Positions 1-5,947 of a stretch of DNA of 9,525 nt are shown here, in pieces. Numbering within the stretch: the stretch's first letter is position 1; each line of letters opens with the position of its first letter. The position numbers and the translations under genes are program-made. Origin of the DNA: Balneolales bacterium (GTDB lineage Bacteria; Bacteroidota; Rhodothermia; Balneolales; Natronogracilivirgulaceae); assembly GCA_007116685.1 (NCBI GenBank), contig SKIC01000150.1, positions 1 through 9,525 on the forward strand. The letters are read 5' to 3'. The notes under the pieces are model-generated. The model made no database searches, had not been told where the DNA came from, and saw only the letters and a list, made by a program, of their open reading frames with translations.

Positions 1-332
1 CGCGCAGTATTGAAAACGCTATAGATGCTTGCAGAAGATTCAGAAATCAGAACAATTTAGATGCTCGTATTGAGATTGAAGTCGAGAATATAACCCAGGT
101 TGAACAGGTTCTGACTCATGGCGGAGTTGATGTTATTATGCTGGATAATTTTCCTCTCGTAAAATTAGAGGAAGCCGTGAATCGAATAGGCGGACAATTT
201 GAAACAGAAGCATCCGGGAATGTTAACCTCGAAACGGTGAGTGATATAGCCGAAACAGGAGTTGATTATATCTCTGTAGGTGCCATCACACATTCTGTAG
301 AGGCTTTGGATATTTCTCTTCTTTTTTCCTGA
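1..332 (+). CDS. nadC: Nicotinate-nucleotide pyrophosphorylase (quinolinate phosphoribosyltransferase), C-terminal part
   Basis: Quinolinate phosphoribosyltransferase makes nicotinate mononucleotide from quinolinate and PRPP, with loss of pyrophosphate and CO2, in de novo NAD synthesis in the cytosol. Only the last 109 residues are visible, reading from base 3; the family is usually about 280-290 residues, so roughly the first 60% lies upstream of the window. The visible part has the conserved blocks of the C-terminal TIM-like barrel in order: IEIEVEN (visible residues 24-30), MLDNF (46-50), EASGNV (69-74, phosphate-binding loop) and YISVGAITHS (89-98). The reading frame is intact to its TGA stop. 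The next gene starts 4 bases after this stop, so the two are probably co-transcribed. Identification is firm. Confidence 0.96.
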   Translation, partial: RSIENAIDACRRFRNQNNLDARIEIEVENITQVEQVLTHGGVDVIMLDNFPLVKLEEAVNRIGGQFETEASGNVNLETVSDIAETGVDYISVGAITHSVEALDISLLFS

Positions 333-336
333 GCAG

Positions 337-798
337 ATGCATTCAGAGGATATATTCCATCATAGATTACTAGTATTATTTATCGGAATTAGTTTTTTTC
401 TTCTATTTTTTTCAGTTTCGCCATATCTGTTTTACGATTCAATGAGAGATTGGGTGACGGGCTTCTCTGTTCAGCTGATGTCATTTGTGTGCCATCAGAA
501 TTTGCAGCGTACTTTTTTTGTTGATGGTATGCCTGCTGCTGTTTGCGGGCGTTGCCTGGGGATTTATTCTGGTTTGTTTGCCGGATTTTTCTCTTATTTT
601 TGGCGAAACAAATTTGCCTGTTATTTACGTAATGCGACGTTCTTTCTAAGTTTAACATCTTTAGTAATTGTTGTTGATGCTTTAAGTCAGTGGCTGGAAT
701 TATGGTCAGGTTCAAATAATCAACGATTTGCTACCGGAATTTTCTTCGGAATTTCTCTCAGTTTTTATTTGGTTGCATTACTATCAAAACAAAAATAA
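337..798 (+). CDS. DUF2085 family integral membrane protein
   Basis: This 153-residue inner-membrane protein of unknown function shows the DUF2085 pattern: CHQ at 52-54, then CGRCLGIYSG at 70-79 (a CxxC pair leading into a membrane helix), DALSQ at 114-118 and NNQRFATG at 127-134. Four hydrophobic segments are visible at about 11-31, 72-89, 100-120 and 131-149. The cysteine pair and CHQ suggest a metal or redox site near the membrane face, but that is inference; the family has no established activity that I know of. The ATG lies 4 bases after the nadC stop and has no Shine-Dalgarno sequence, so translation is probably coupled to nadC. Family assignment is strong from motif spacing; function is unknown. 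Confidence 0.88.
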   Translation: MHSEDIFHHRLLVLFIGISFFLLFFSVSPYLFYDSMRDWVTGFSVQLMSFVCHQNLQRTFFVDGMPAAVCGRCLGIYSGLFAGFFSYFWRNKFACYLRNATFFLSLTSLVIVVDALSQWLELWSGSNNQRFATGIFFGISLSFYLVALLSKQK

Positions 799-802
799 TA
801 CT

Positions 803-1378
803 ATGAATACACAACAATCTTATATAAACGCTGCCGCATACTCAGGTTTGGCATTTGCGCTGATTATCTGGCTGATAACAACCGTAGGCGGTTATGCTAC
901 AATCGGGCAGGAACCTACCGGGTCTTTGTTTGGCTTAACCACTATAGCAGCTGCAGTTTCTTGTCTAGTAGGGGCTTTTGCTGGATTATTTGGTGCCAGA
1001 ATGTATGCCAAAGAAGTTGACTCACCTGTGAAACTTGGCACAGGGGCTATGCTTGGACTTGTCTCTGGCTTTGTAATTGCTTTTGTATCAATGATGTTAA
1101 GCATAATTTGGCACTTCATAATTGATACGTCTTTTACAGACAATCTTATGGAAGCAACTATTGCCAATATTGAGATGATGGACATGCTACCGGTCGAAGC
1201 CAGAGAAGATATGATTGATGGTATATACACTCAGTTTCAACACCAGTACACACTTGGAGGTATACTGTCTTCGCTGGGATTGTCTGCTTTGATATATGGA
1301 GCCTTAAACGCAATCACTGGAACTTTAGGAATTAAGTTTTTTGCAGAGCAGCCAACAGAAAGCCTCGATGACGTTTAA
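803..1378 (+). CDS. DUF4199-like four-helix membrane protein
   Basis: This 191-residue integral membrane protein has four hydrophobic segments at about 13-27, 42-63, 81-107 and 151-177, and an amphipathic acidic region between the third and fourth (residues 112-146). That layout, the GARMYAKE stretch after the second helix and the GTGAMLGLVSG start of the third helix resemble DUF4199 proteins common in Bacteroidota. The function of that family is not established. The frame stays open further upstream, to base 728, but that would run through the end of the preceding gene. The ATG at 803, 4 bases after that gene's stop, gives a normal N-terminus. No Shine-Dalgarno is present. Family assignment is moderate because it rests on layout more than on a diagnostic motif; the gene itself is secure. 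Confidence 0.75.
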   Translation: MNTQQSYINAAAYSGLAFALIIWLITTVGGYATIGQEPTGSLFGLTTIAAAVSCLVGAFAGLFGARMYAKEVDSPVKLGTGAMLGLVSGFVIAFVSMMLSIIWHFIIDTSFTDNLMEATIANIEMMDMLPVEAREDMIDGIYTQFQHQYTLGGILSSLGLSALIYGALNAITGTLGIKFFAEQPTESLDDV

Positions 1379-1400
1379 TAACAAAACGAAATTCTAATTA

Positions 1401-2324
1401 ATGAATAAAATGCTTCCCTGGTCAGACCGACACGGATTCCCACCTGCAATGTTAGCTTTGGGATGGGTTCTTGCCGCTTTCATCTTGTTTCAGTTGGCAG
1501 GTGCCATTTTCGCGATTGCGGTCTTTTTGCTGGATCCGAATATCCCCATAACCCCGGATATCATTGGCCAGCTAGATCAATATCTGGGTCACGTATTTAT
1601 TGCTAATTCTTTCGCTCAGATTATCGTTTTGGGCTTAGGGACTTGGTTTATAGCCTTGTTAAGTACTAGCAGGGAAGCACGAATTTCATTTTTCAGACTC
1701 AAACTATATTCATCAACCATTCGCTTTTCAGTTCTTACAGTCATTTTGGTGTTCTTGGTTCAACCAATTATCTGGTTCTTATCCTGGGTTAATGGATTAC
1801 TCCCCATGCCGGAAAATTATTTAGCTTTTGAAGAACAGCAATTACAAATGATTGAAAACTACCTCAGAAGCGACCATTTTGTACTGCTTACCGTTGTGCA
1901 TGTTGCCCTGGTTCCTGCAATTTGCGAGGAAGTGATGTTCCGCGGTTACATTATGAGAATGTTTGAAAAGAACTGGGGTGTAATAGCCGCTATTGTGGTA
2001 AGTGGATTTATTTTCGGAGCTTATCACCTTAGAATATCCCAACTTTTACCTCTAGCTATGATGGGGATTATGCTGGCTTGGCTAACCATTAAGTCCGGAA
2101 GTCTTTTGCCTGCAATCGTTGCTCACTTTGTAAATAATGCAGGTTCTGTAATTGCTGGAAGCTATTATCCTGAATTGGTATTTGATACCGTAGGAGATAA
2201 TTTTGTTCCACCATTTCCAATTGTTGCATTGAGTGTTATCGCTACTTTTGGTTTATTGTATTATATGAATAGTATAATAGATAATAACGAAACTGCAGCA
2301 CTTGAAGGAGATAGTAATGTTTAA
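1401..2324 (+). CDS. CPBP-family intramembrane metalloprotease (CAAX protease/Abi type)
   Basis: This 307-residue polytopic membrane protein has the three active-site motifs of the CPBP (Rce1-like, formerly Abi/CAAX) family. They are EEVMFRGY at 176-183 (glutamates E176/E177 and R181), FGAYH at 205-209 (H209) and HFVNN at 242-246 (H242, N246). About eight hydrophobic segments are visible, around 16-44, 66-87, 107-130, 160-178, 192-208, 212-228, 234-251 and 271-288. Family members are glutamate-dependent intramembrane peptidases; bacterial members have been tied to protein maturation, bacteriocin self-immunity and regulation, but the substrate here is unknown. No small bacteriocin-like ORF or prenylated-protein gene is next to it. 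It follows the DUF4199-like gene by 22 bases, and its last 8 bases overlap the DUF2007 gene. All catalytic residues are present, so it is likely active. Confidence 0.93.
   Translation: MNKMLPWSDRHGFPPAMLALGWVLAAFILFQLAGAIFAIAVFLLDPNIPITPDIIGQLDQYLGHVFIANSFAQIIVLGLGTWFIALLSTSREARISFFRLKLYSSTIRFSVLTVILVFLVQPIIWFLSWVNGLLPMPENYLAFEEQQLQMIENYLRSDHFVLLTVVHVALVPAICEEVMFRGYIMRMFEKNWGVIAAIVVSGFIFGAYHLRISQLLPLAMMGIMLAWLTIKSGSLLPAIVAHFVNNAGSVIAGSYYPELVFDTVGDNFVPPFPIVALSVIATFGLLYYMNSIIDNNETAALEGDSNV
2304..2310 (+). promoter_or_regulatory. Shine-Dalgarno sequence of the DUF2007 gene
   Basis: GAAGGAG lies 6 bases before the ATG at 2317 and inside the end of the CPBP protease gene. It fixes the start at 2317 rather than the in-frame TTG at 2302, which would lie before the ribosome-binding site. 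It is the strongest such site in the window; most neighbours have none. Confidence 0.8.
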
Positions 2325-2601
2325 CAAGCCAACACCCGATGAAATTAAAAACTGGGTTTGCGTCCATGAAACTACAATGGAGCATGACGCTCAGATGGTC
2401 AGGAATTATCTGCGAGATCAGGAAATCCCATGCGAGATTTTATCCAAAAAAGACTCTTCTTATCTGGTAAACTTTGGGGATCTATCAGTCATTTATGTTT
2501 ATGTACATGCTGATTTCGAAGAACAAGCAAAAAAAGCCATGAAAGAATGGCAAGATGGCGAAATAAGTCTCGAAGATGATCAGGAAGAAACCAACGATTA
2601 A
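2317..2601 (+). CDS. DUF2007-type putative signal-transducing small protein
   Basis: This is a 94-residue soluble protein. The core (about residues 13-75) begins with WVCVHETTMEHDAQMVRNYL and continues with a short-helix and beta-strand pattern ending in VYVHADFEEQAKKAMKEW. This fits the DUF2007 'putative prokaryotic signal transducing protein' family, in which a ferredoxin-like fold is predicted and the conserved theme is A/xxxxxLxxxGIPxxI. Here IPCEI at residues 32-36 fills that place. The C-terminus (77-94) is very acidic (DGEISLEDDQEETND). No biochemical role is established. The start overlaps the protease gene by 8 bases and has a strong Shine-Dalgarno, so the protein may need a higher or separately set translation rate. 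It sits between the protease and cdsA, which suggests but does not prove a membrane-related regulatory role. Confidence 0.8.
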   Translation: MFNKPTPDEIKNWVCVHETTMEHDAQMVRNYLRDQEIPCEILSKKDSSYLVNFGDLSVIYVYVHADFEEQAKKAMKEWQDGEISLEDDQEETND

Positions 2602-2603
2602 TT

Positions 2604-2607
2604 AGGA
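2604..2607 (+). promoter_or_regulatory. Shine-Dalgarno sequence supporting the TTG start of cdsA
   Basis: AGGA (within TTAGGAAAC) lies 7 bases before the TTG at 2615. No in-frame ATG gives a protein that still covers the conserved first membrane helix, so this site supports TTG initiation of cdsA. Confidence 0.6.
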
Positions 2608-2614
2608 AACCTGT

Positions 2615-3442
2615 TTGTCTGAGTTAACAAAACGCATTTTATTTGCTCTCGTAGCCGCGCCGGTTTTTACGGGGCTCCTATGGTTAGGAGATTGGTACTT
2701 TTTTTTACTGATGACCGTGATTGCCATTTTTGTGCAGCGCGAAATCGTTAACATGATTGCCTCAGGCAGTCAAAAGCCATGTTATCTCTCTTCCTTACTA
2801 TTGCTAATCTGGGTTTTGAGTTATCCTTTTGAGTTTTTCTTCTTAGAGATAGCTGCGCTCATCTTTGGTCTGATAGTAGTAAAAGAAACGCTTACCGGTG
2901 ATGCCGGTTTCTTTCAAAATATATCTGCAACCTTTTTTGCTGCTCTGTATCCGGCATTTACTTTTTTAGCCATTATTCTGATTCGCTTTGGACCTTTTGA
3001 ATGGAGCGGTCATTTATTCCCTTTTGATATCGACATTTTTGCCCTCACTTTCCTTTTCGTTTTGATGATTTGGGGTAATGATGTTTTCGCCTATTTTGGA
3101 GGCAGGTTTTTGGGTAAAAAACCACTTGCACCTACTATAAGCCCCAAAAAAACCTGGGAAGGTTTTTACTTTGGTTTTCTCGGAGGATTAACCGCACTAC
3201 TATTGCTGTCACTTTTCTTTAATGTTATATCCGATAATTTTTGGCTTCTGGTCCCTGCAATCATTATAACCGGTATATTTGGTCCGGTTGGTGATTTGGC
3301 TGCGAGCAAGATCAAAAGAGCCTATCAGATTAAAGATTCCTCAACCATTCTGCCGGGTCATGGTGGTTTTTTTGATCGTTTTGATGCTATGATGCTTTCT
3401 GCACCGGTTTATCTGGTATATCTGCATCTAATTGTTTGGTAA
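2615..3442 (+). CDS. cdsA: Phosphatidate cytidylyltransferase (CDP-diacylglycerol synthase)
   Basis: CdsA makes CDP-diacylglycerol from CTP and phosphatidic acid in the inner membrane, the branch point for phosphatidylethanolamine, phosphatidylglycerol and cardiolipin. The 275-residue length is normal. The complete family signature lies at residues 231-257: it starts SKIKR, has the IKD at 239-241 and ends PGHGGFFDRFD at 247-257. A second conserved block at 153-183 includes WGNDVFAYFGGR and SPKKTWEG. Several hydrophobic segments fill the rest (about 8-38, 58-90, 103-123, 142-162, 184-203, 209-226). The start is TTG, giving MSELTKR, with AGGA 7 bases upstream. It is the last gene of the tight + strand run that begins with nadC, 13 bases after the DUF2007 gene. 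Identification is firm. Confidence 0.97.
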   Translation: MSELTKRILFALVAAPVFTGLLWLGDWYFFLLMTVIAIFVQREIVNMIASGSQKPCYLSSLLLLIWVLSYPFEFFFLEIAALIFGLIVVKETLTGDAGFFQNISATFFAALYPAFTFLAIILIRFGPFEWSGHLFPFDIDIFALTFLFVLMIWGNDVFAYFGGRFLGKKPLAPTISPKKTWEGFYFGFLGGLTALLLLSLFFNVISDNFWLLVPAIIITGIFGPVGDLAASKIKRAYQIKDSSTILPGHGGFFDRFDAMMLSAPVYLVYLHLIVW

Positions 3443-3586
3443 TTCTTCTAAAAGACAAACATCAACCTCTGTTTTCGAAATGTTTACTTCCTGGTATGTG
3501 TTTGTTGATGTAAGGATAATTTAAATTTGTTTACCCTGACGGCTGCAAGTATCCGATTCGAGAACACAAATCCAATCTTAAAAACT
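3443..3586 (+). other. Intergenic region between cdsA and the epimerase gene, with weak inverted repeats
   Basis: This is a 144-base gap. ACATCAAC at 3459-3466 is complementary to GTTGATGT at 3504-3511 (8-bp stem, 37-base loop), and AAACAT at 3457-3462 pairs alternatively with ATGTTT at 3480-3485. Neither is followed by a U-run, so I do not call a rho-independent terminator. The right arm overlaps the likely -33 element of the downstream promoter, so the pairing may be regulatory or chance. Confidence 0.35.
3501..3529 (+). promoter_or_regulatory. Bacteroidota-type promoter candidate (TTTG - 17 bases - TAnnTTTG)
   Basis: TTTG at 3501-3504 and TAAATTTG at 3522-3529 are 17 bases apart. This matches the -33 (TTTG/TTG) and -7 (TAnnTTTG) elements known for the Bacteroidota primary sigma factor. 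Transcription would start near 3535, leaving about a 50-base leader before the ATG at 3587. If this is right, the in-frame TTG at 3527 cannot be the translation start. Confidence 0.5.
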
Positions 3587-4489
3587 ATGCGAATTCTATT
3601 AACGGGTGGTACAGGCTTTATAGGAAGCTATCTAACAGATTTTCTAAATGACAAAGGGCATCATTGCGATATCCTGACTCGTTCGCCCAAAAAGTATAAA
3701 TCACAGAAATCGGAATTGCGCAAGTTTTATCATTCTGATGATACGGATAGTCTACAAAAGCTGGTTGATTCTGCAGATGTAATTATAAATCTGGCCGGCG
3801 AAAATCTTTTTGACCAAAGATGGAATGAGACCGTAAAAGAAAGAATAGTGGAGAGCAGAGAAAAAATTACCCGAATGCTCTCGAAAGCAATTTTGCGAAG
3901 TGAAAATCCACCCAAAGTATTTGTATCAGCATCAGCGGTTGGTATCTATGGGAATCGGGGAGATGAAGTTCTAACCGAAGAAAGCGAGCCTGCCGATGAT
4001 TTCCTGGCCGAGGTTTGCAAAAAATGGGAAGCCGCATCGTTAGTAGCCACTGAAAAAACAAGAGTAGTGAATCCACGGATTGGAATTGCCCTTGAAAAAG
4101 ATGGTGGCGCACTCAGCAAAATGCTGTTGCCTTTCAAATTATTTGCTGGCGGACCACTGGGTAACGGTAAGCAATATTTCCCTTGGATTCATGTGCATGA
4201 TATTTGTGATGCCATCTACTTTTCCATTGAAAATGAAAAAATGCACGGCGCATTCAATCTGGCAGCTCCCGAATCGGTAACTATGGGAGAGTTTGCAAAA
4301 AATCTTGGCAAAGCCCTGCATCGTCCATCATTCTTTTCTGTGCCTGAATTCGCTTTGAAATTGACTGTGGGCGAAGCATCCGAAGCACTTACTGCCAGTC
4401 AGCGTGTCGAACCTAAAGCGCTGCTTGATGCCGGCTATGAATTCAAGTATTCTGATTTGAGTGCTGCTTTGGAGGATATCCTGAAATAA
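3587..4489 (+). CDS. TIGR01777-type NAD(P)-dependent epimerase/dehydratase (SDR39U1/YfcH family)
   Basis: This 300-residue extended short-chain dehydrogenase has a Rossmann nucleotide-binding loop GGTGFIG at 7-13. It also carries the hallmarks of the YfcH/SDR39U1 subfamily: IINLAGENL at 66-74 followed by RW at 78-79, SASAVGIYG at 114-122, and HVHDICDAI at 202-210. A C-terminal DUF1731-like segment includes RVEPKALLDAGYEF at 273-286. The tyrosine of the usual YxxxK motif is Y121, but the +4 position is G125 rather than lysine (YGNRG), as is common in this subfamily. Substrate and pathway are unknown; the nucleotide cofactor is predicted. The frame is open from a TTG at 3527, but ATG 3587 places the Rossmann strand at the N-terminus as in relatives. 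It is likely transcribed from its own promoter. Confidence 0.9.
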   Translation: MRILLTGGTGFIGSYLTDFLNDKGHHCDILTRSPKKYKSQKSELRKFYHSDDTDSLQKLVDSADVIINLAGENLFDQRWNETVKERIVESREKITRMLSKAILRSENPPKVFVSASAVGIYGNRGDEVLTEESEPADDFLAEVCKKWEAASLVATEKTRVVNPRIGIALEKDGGALSKMLLPFKLFAGGPLGNGKQYFPWIHVHDICDAIYFSIENEKMHGAFNLAAPESVTMGEFAKNLGKALHRPSFFSVPEFALKLTVGEASEALTASQRVEPKALLDAGYEFKYSDLSAALEDILK

Positions 4490-4500
4490 TCTGGAATAAA

Positions 4501-5592
4501 TCAGTTTAGGTCACGTTTCACGTCCAACTCATCAGCAATTTCTGTACCCTCAACCAGGTGATTGGTCAGAAGTTTTGCAACATATTCAGAAAATAACAGC
4601 CCCTTAGAACCCAATCCGGTATAAATACAAAGCTGTGCGTTTTGCGGATGCCGACCGATGTATGGAAGCTTATTTGGAGTTGTAACCCGGACTCCGGCCA
4701 TTTGCCTTAGAGGCTCAACGTTATCAACTACACCGGAGAGCATATTGGCTAGTTTCTTGTCTATTTGTTTTGCGGCTTCTCCCGTGATATCCCGATTGTC
4801 AAATTTGTGCTCATACGTTGAACCCACTACCAACTCATGGTCGCCTCTTCTCAGGGCATAACCCATTGCAGAAATGGCAATATCCCAAGGCAATACTTCT
4901 TTGGATTCATATACTATAATCTGACCTTTAACCAAATGAATAGGCGCAATATCCCAATCTGAAAACTCAGGGGTATAACTACCTGCTGCTACAATAACAT
5001 ATTCACTTGTGCCCAGGTGTTTTCCTTCATGATAAATCTCAAAGTGCTTTTTGGCTTCATCCCACTCATATCTTCCAGGCACATATTGAATAGTCACGTC
5101 ATTTTTTTGAAGATATTTTCTGTATGTGTTCAGATATCTATCCACAAAAACAGTAATCCCGCAATTAAGATATAAGCCTCCAAAGTTTTTTGAGATGGCG
5201 GATACTTTCTTCGTGATTTCATCTTCCGACAACCATGATATCCAACCATCCGGCCACTGATAATTTTCCAGAGAGTCTTTAAAATTAGCAGCCAGTTTCT
5301 CGTTGATTGCCGGTCTGATAACTCCTGAATCAGAAATAATATCCGATGCTCCGGTCTCTTTTATCATTTCATCGAGATGTTCTTTCAAACTGATATAGCA
5401 GGCCTCGCTCTCCCAACTCAATCGTGCGTGCCGACCCATGGCAGGATTAACTAAGCCAGCCGGCGGACCCGGCGCCTCATCGGAGACGTTAGGGTCTATT
5501 ACCAGAACTTTTTTTCCTTTCTTTCTGAGAGCATTAGCTAAAGATAAGCCGGAAATACCAGCACCAAATACAGTTGCGTAATATGAATTCAT
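4501..5592 (-). CDS. FAD-dependent oxidoreductase of the DAO (glycine/D-amino-acid oxidase-like) superfamily
   Basis: This is a 363-residue soluble flavoprotein. The N-terminal dinucleotide-binding fold has GAGISG at 10-15 and the ribose-binding acidic residue D33 (VLVIDPN). AAGSYTP at 202-208 is the second FAD-contact strand. The C-terminus has RVTTP at 302-306, PYIGRHP at 310-316, and the FAD-binding loop TGLGSKGLLFS at 325-335, a hallmark of DAO-type oxidases and of the MnmC C-terminal domain. An AGLVNPAMGRHARLSW block at 45-60 also recalls MnmC-type oxidases, but no methyltransferase domain is attached. The likely reaction is FAD-dependent oxidation of a secondary or primary amine; the substrate cannot be told. 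The gene converges on the epimerase gene (11 bases between stops) and diverges from the 601-residue gene. No Shine-Dalgarno is present. Confidence 0.87.
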   Translation of the reverse strand: MNSYYATVFGAGISGLSLANALRKKGKKVLVIDPNVSDEAPGPPAGLVNPAMGRHARLSWESEACYISLKEHLDEMIKETGASDIISDSGVIRPAINEKLAANFKDSLENYQWPDGWISWLSEDEITKKVSAISKNFGGLYLNCGITVFVDRYLNTYRKYLQKNDVTIQYVPGRYEWDEAKKHFEIYHEGKHLGTSEYVIVAAGSYTPEFSDWDIAPIHLVKGQIIVYESKEVLPWDIAISAMGYALRRGDHELVVGSTYEHKFDNRDITGEAAKQIDKKLANMLSGVVDNVEPLRQMAGVRVTTPNKLPYIGRHPQNAQLCIYTGLGSKGLLFSEYVAKLLTNHLVEGTEIADELDVKRDLN

Positions 5593-5596
5593 GTAG

Positions 5597-5658
5597 TGTT
5601 GAATAAGTTAAAAACGTTTTTTGCGTAAAATTCTACCCGAAAAGACCTGTTGAATAAG
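5597..5658. repeat. Direct repeat of TGTTGAATAAG (two copies, 51 bases apart)
   Basis: Identical 11-base copies lie at 5597-5607 and 5648-5658; both are followed after two bases by an AAAA run. They flank the region where a minus-strand promoter for the FAD oxidoreductase would lie, so they could be operator half-sites. Chance or duplication are alternatives. Confidence 0.5.
5610..5621. repeat. Perfect 12-base palindrome AAAAACGTTTTT
   Basis: The sequence is self-complementary across 12 bases and begins 18 bases upstream of the minus-strand ATG at 5592, between the two copies of the 11-base repeat. It could bind a dimeric regulator or lie in the leader of the oxidoreductase mRNA. In AT-rich DNA an A-run joined to a T-run can arise by chance. 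Confidence 0.4.
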
Positions 5659-5882
5659 CGAAAAGTTGTAAAATTAAAGTTAGTCTGAAACGGCTTTTCT
5701 GAGTTGTTTAGCCATAATAGCCTTCCATTGCATGACCCCTTCGTACCGCCTGTAAAACCAAAAAGCAAAAGATATCGTGCATTTTGGCTAATTAGGTTTC
5801 ATAATCCTAAGCTACTTTAACAAAGTATGCTTTAGTGCATAATTTCACAGGATATCATGCCAGCCTAATAAAATCTAATATC

Positions 5883-5909
5883 CGTATAATATTTATGTTA
5901 TATTATTCG
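5883..5909 (+). promoter_or_regulatory. AT-rich imperfect dyad overlapping a TATAAT -10 box
   Basis: CGTATAATAT (5883-5892) and ATATTATTCG (5900-5909) form a 10-bp inverted repeat with one mismatch around a 7-base centre. TATAAT at 5885-5890 is a perfect -10 hexamer, and TATTTATG at 5890-5897 is a 7/8 match to the Bacteroidota TAnnTTTG element. Neither has a convincing upstream element. Either would give a leader of about 40-50 bases for the gene at 5948, and the dyad would let a repressor cover it. Confidence 0.4.
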
Positions 5910-5947
5910 TACACAAGTATAAGATTTATATAAAAAACATACTGCTA

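Larger units (their letters stand above)
5593..5947. other. 355-base AT-rich divergent intergenic region
   Basis: This is the only long non-coding stretch in the window. It separates two divergently transcribed genes and so must carry promoters for both. It holds a repeated 11-mer, a palindromic 12-mer and a pair of GATATCRTGC copies (5771-5780 and 5851-5860). It also has a small TATGC/GCATA hairpin (5826-5841) and an AT-rich dyad near the + strand gene. A TAGAAT-like -10 for the minus-strand gene lies at 5630-5635 without a clear -35. A minus-strand open stretch at 5680-5787 may be a gene remnant. No tRNA or known small RNA is recognisable. Confidence 0.6.

Noticed and set aside
728..802. 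Upstream in-frame extension of the DUF4199-like gene beginning at 728
   Set aside because: It would overlap 71 bases of the DUF2085 gene and add 25 residues absent from this protein type; the ATG at 803 directly follows the previous stop.
2302..2316. TTG start at 2302 for the DUF2007 gene
   Set aside because: The strong GAAGGAG site lies at 2304-2310, after this TTG, and is correctly spaced for the ATG at 2317.
1401..2324. CPBP/Abi protease as a phage-defence or bacteriocin-immunity module
   Set aside because: No bacteriocin precursor, toxin or defence gene is nearby and the context is housekeeping (nadC, cdsA).
3527..3586. TTG start at 3527 giving 20 extra N-terminal residues to the epimerase
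   Set aside because: It lies inside the promoter candidate, and relatives begin directly at the Rossmann strand as with ATG 3587.
3730..4321. Several overlapping minus-strand and alternate-frame ORFs of 60-81 codons inside the epimerase gene
   Set aside because: They lie wholly within a well-identified gene, show no family motifs, and have the composition of shadow frames.
4490..4500. Bidirectional terminator between the converging epimerase and FAD oxidoreductase genes
   Set aside because: Only 11 bases separate the stops and no stem with a T-run is visible there or in the flanking ends.
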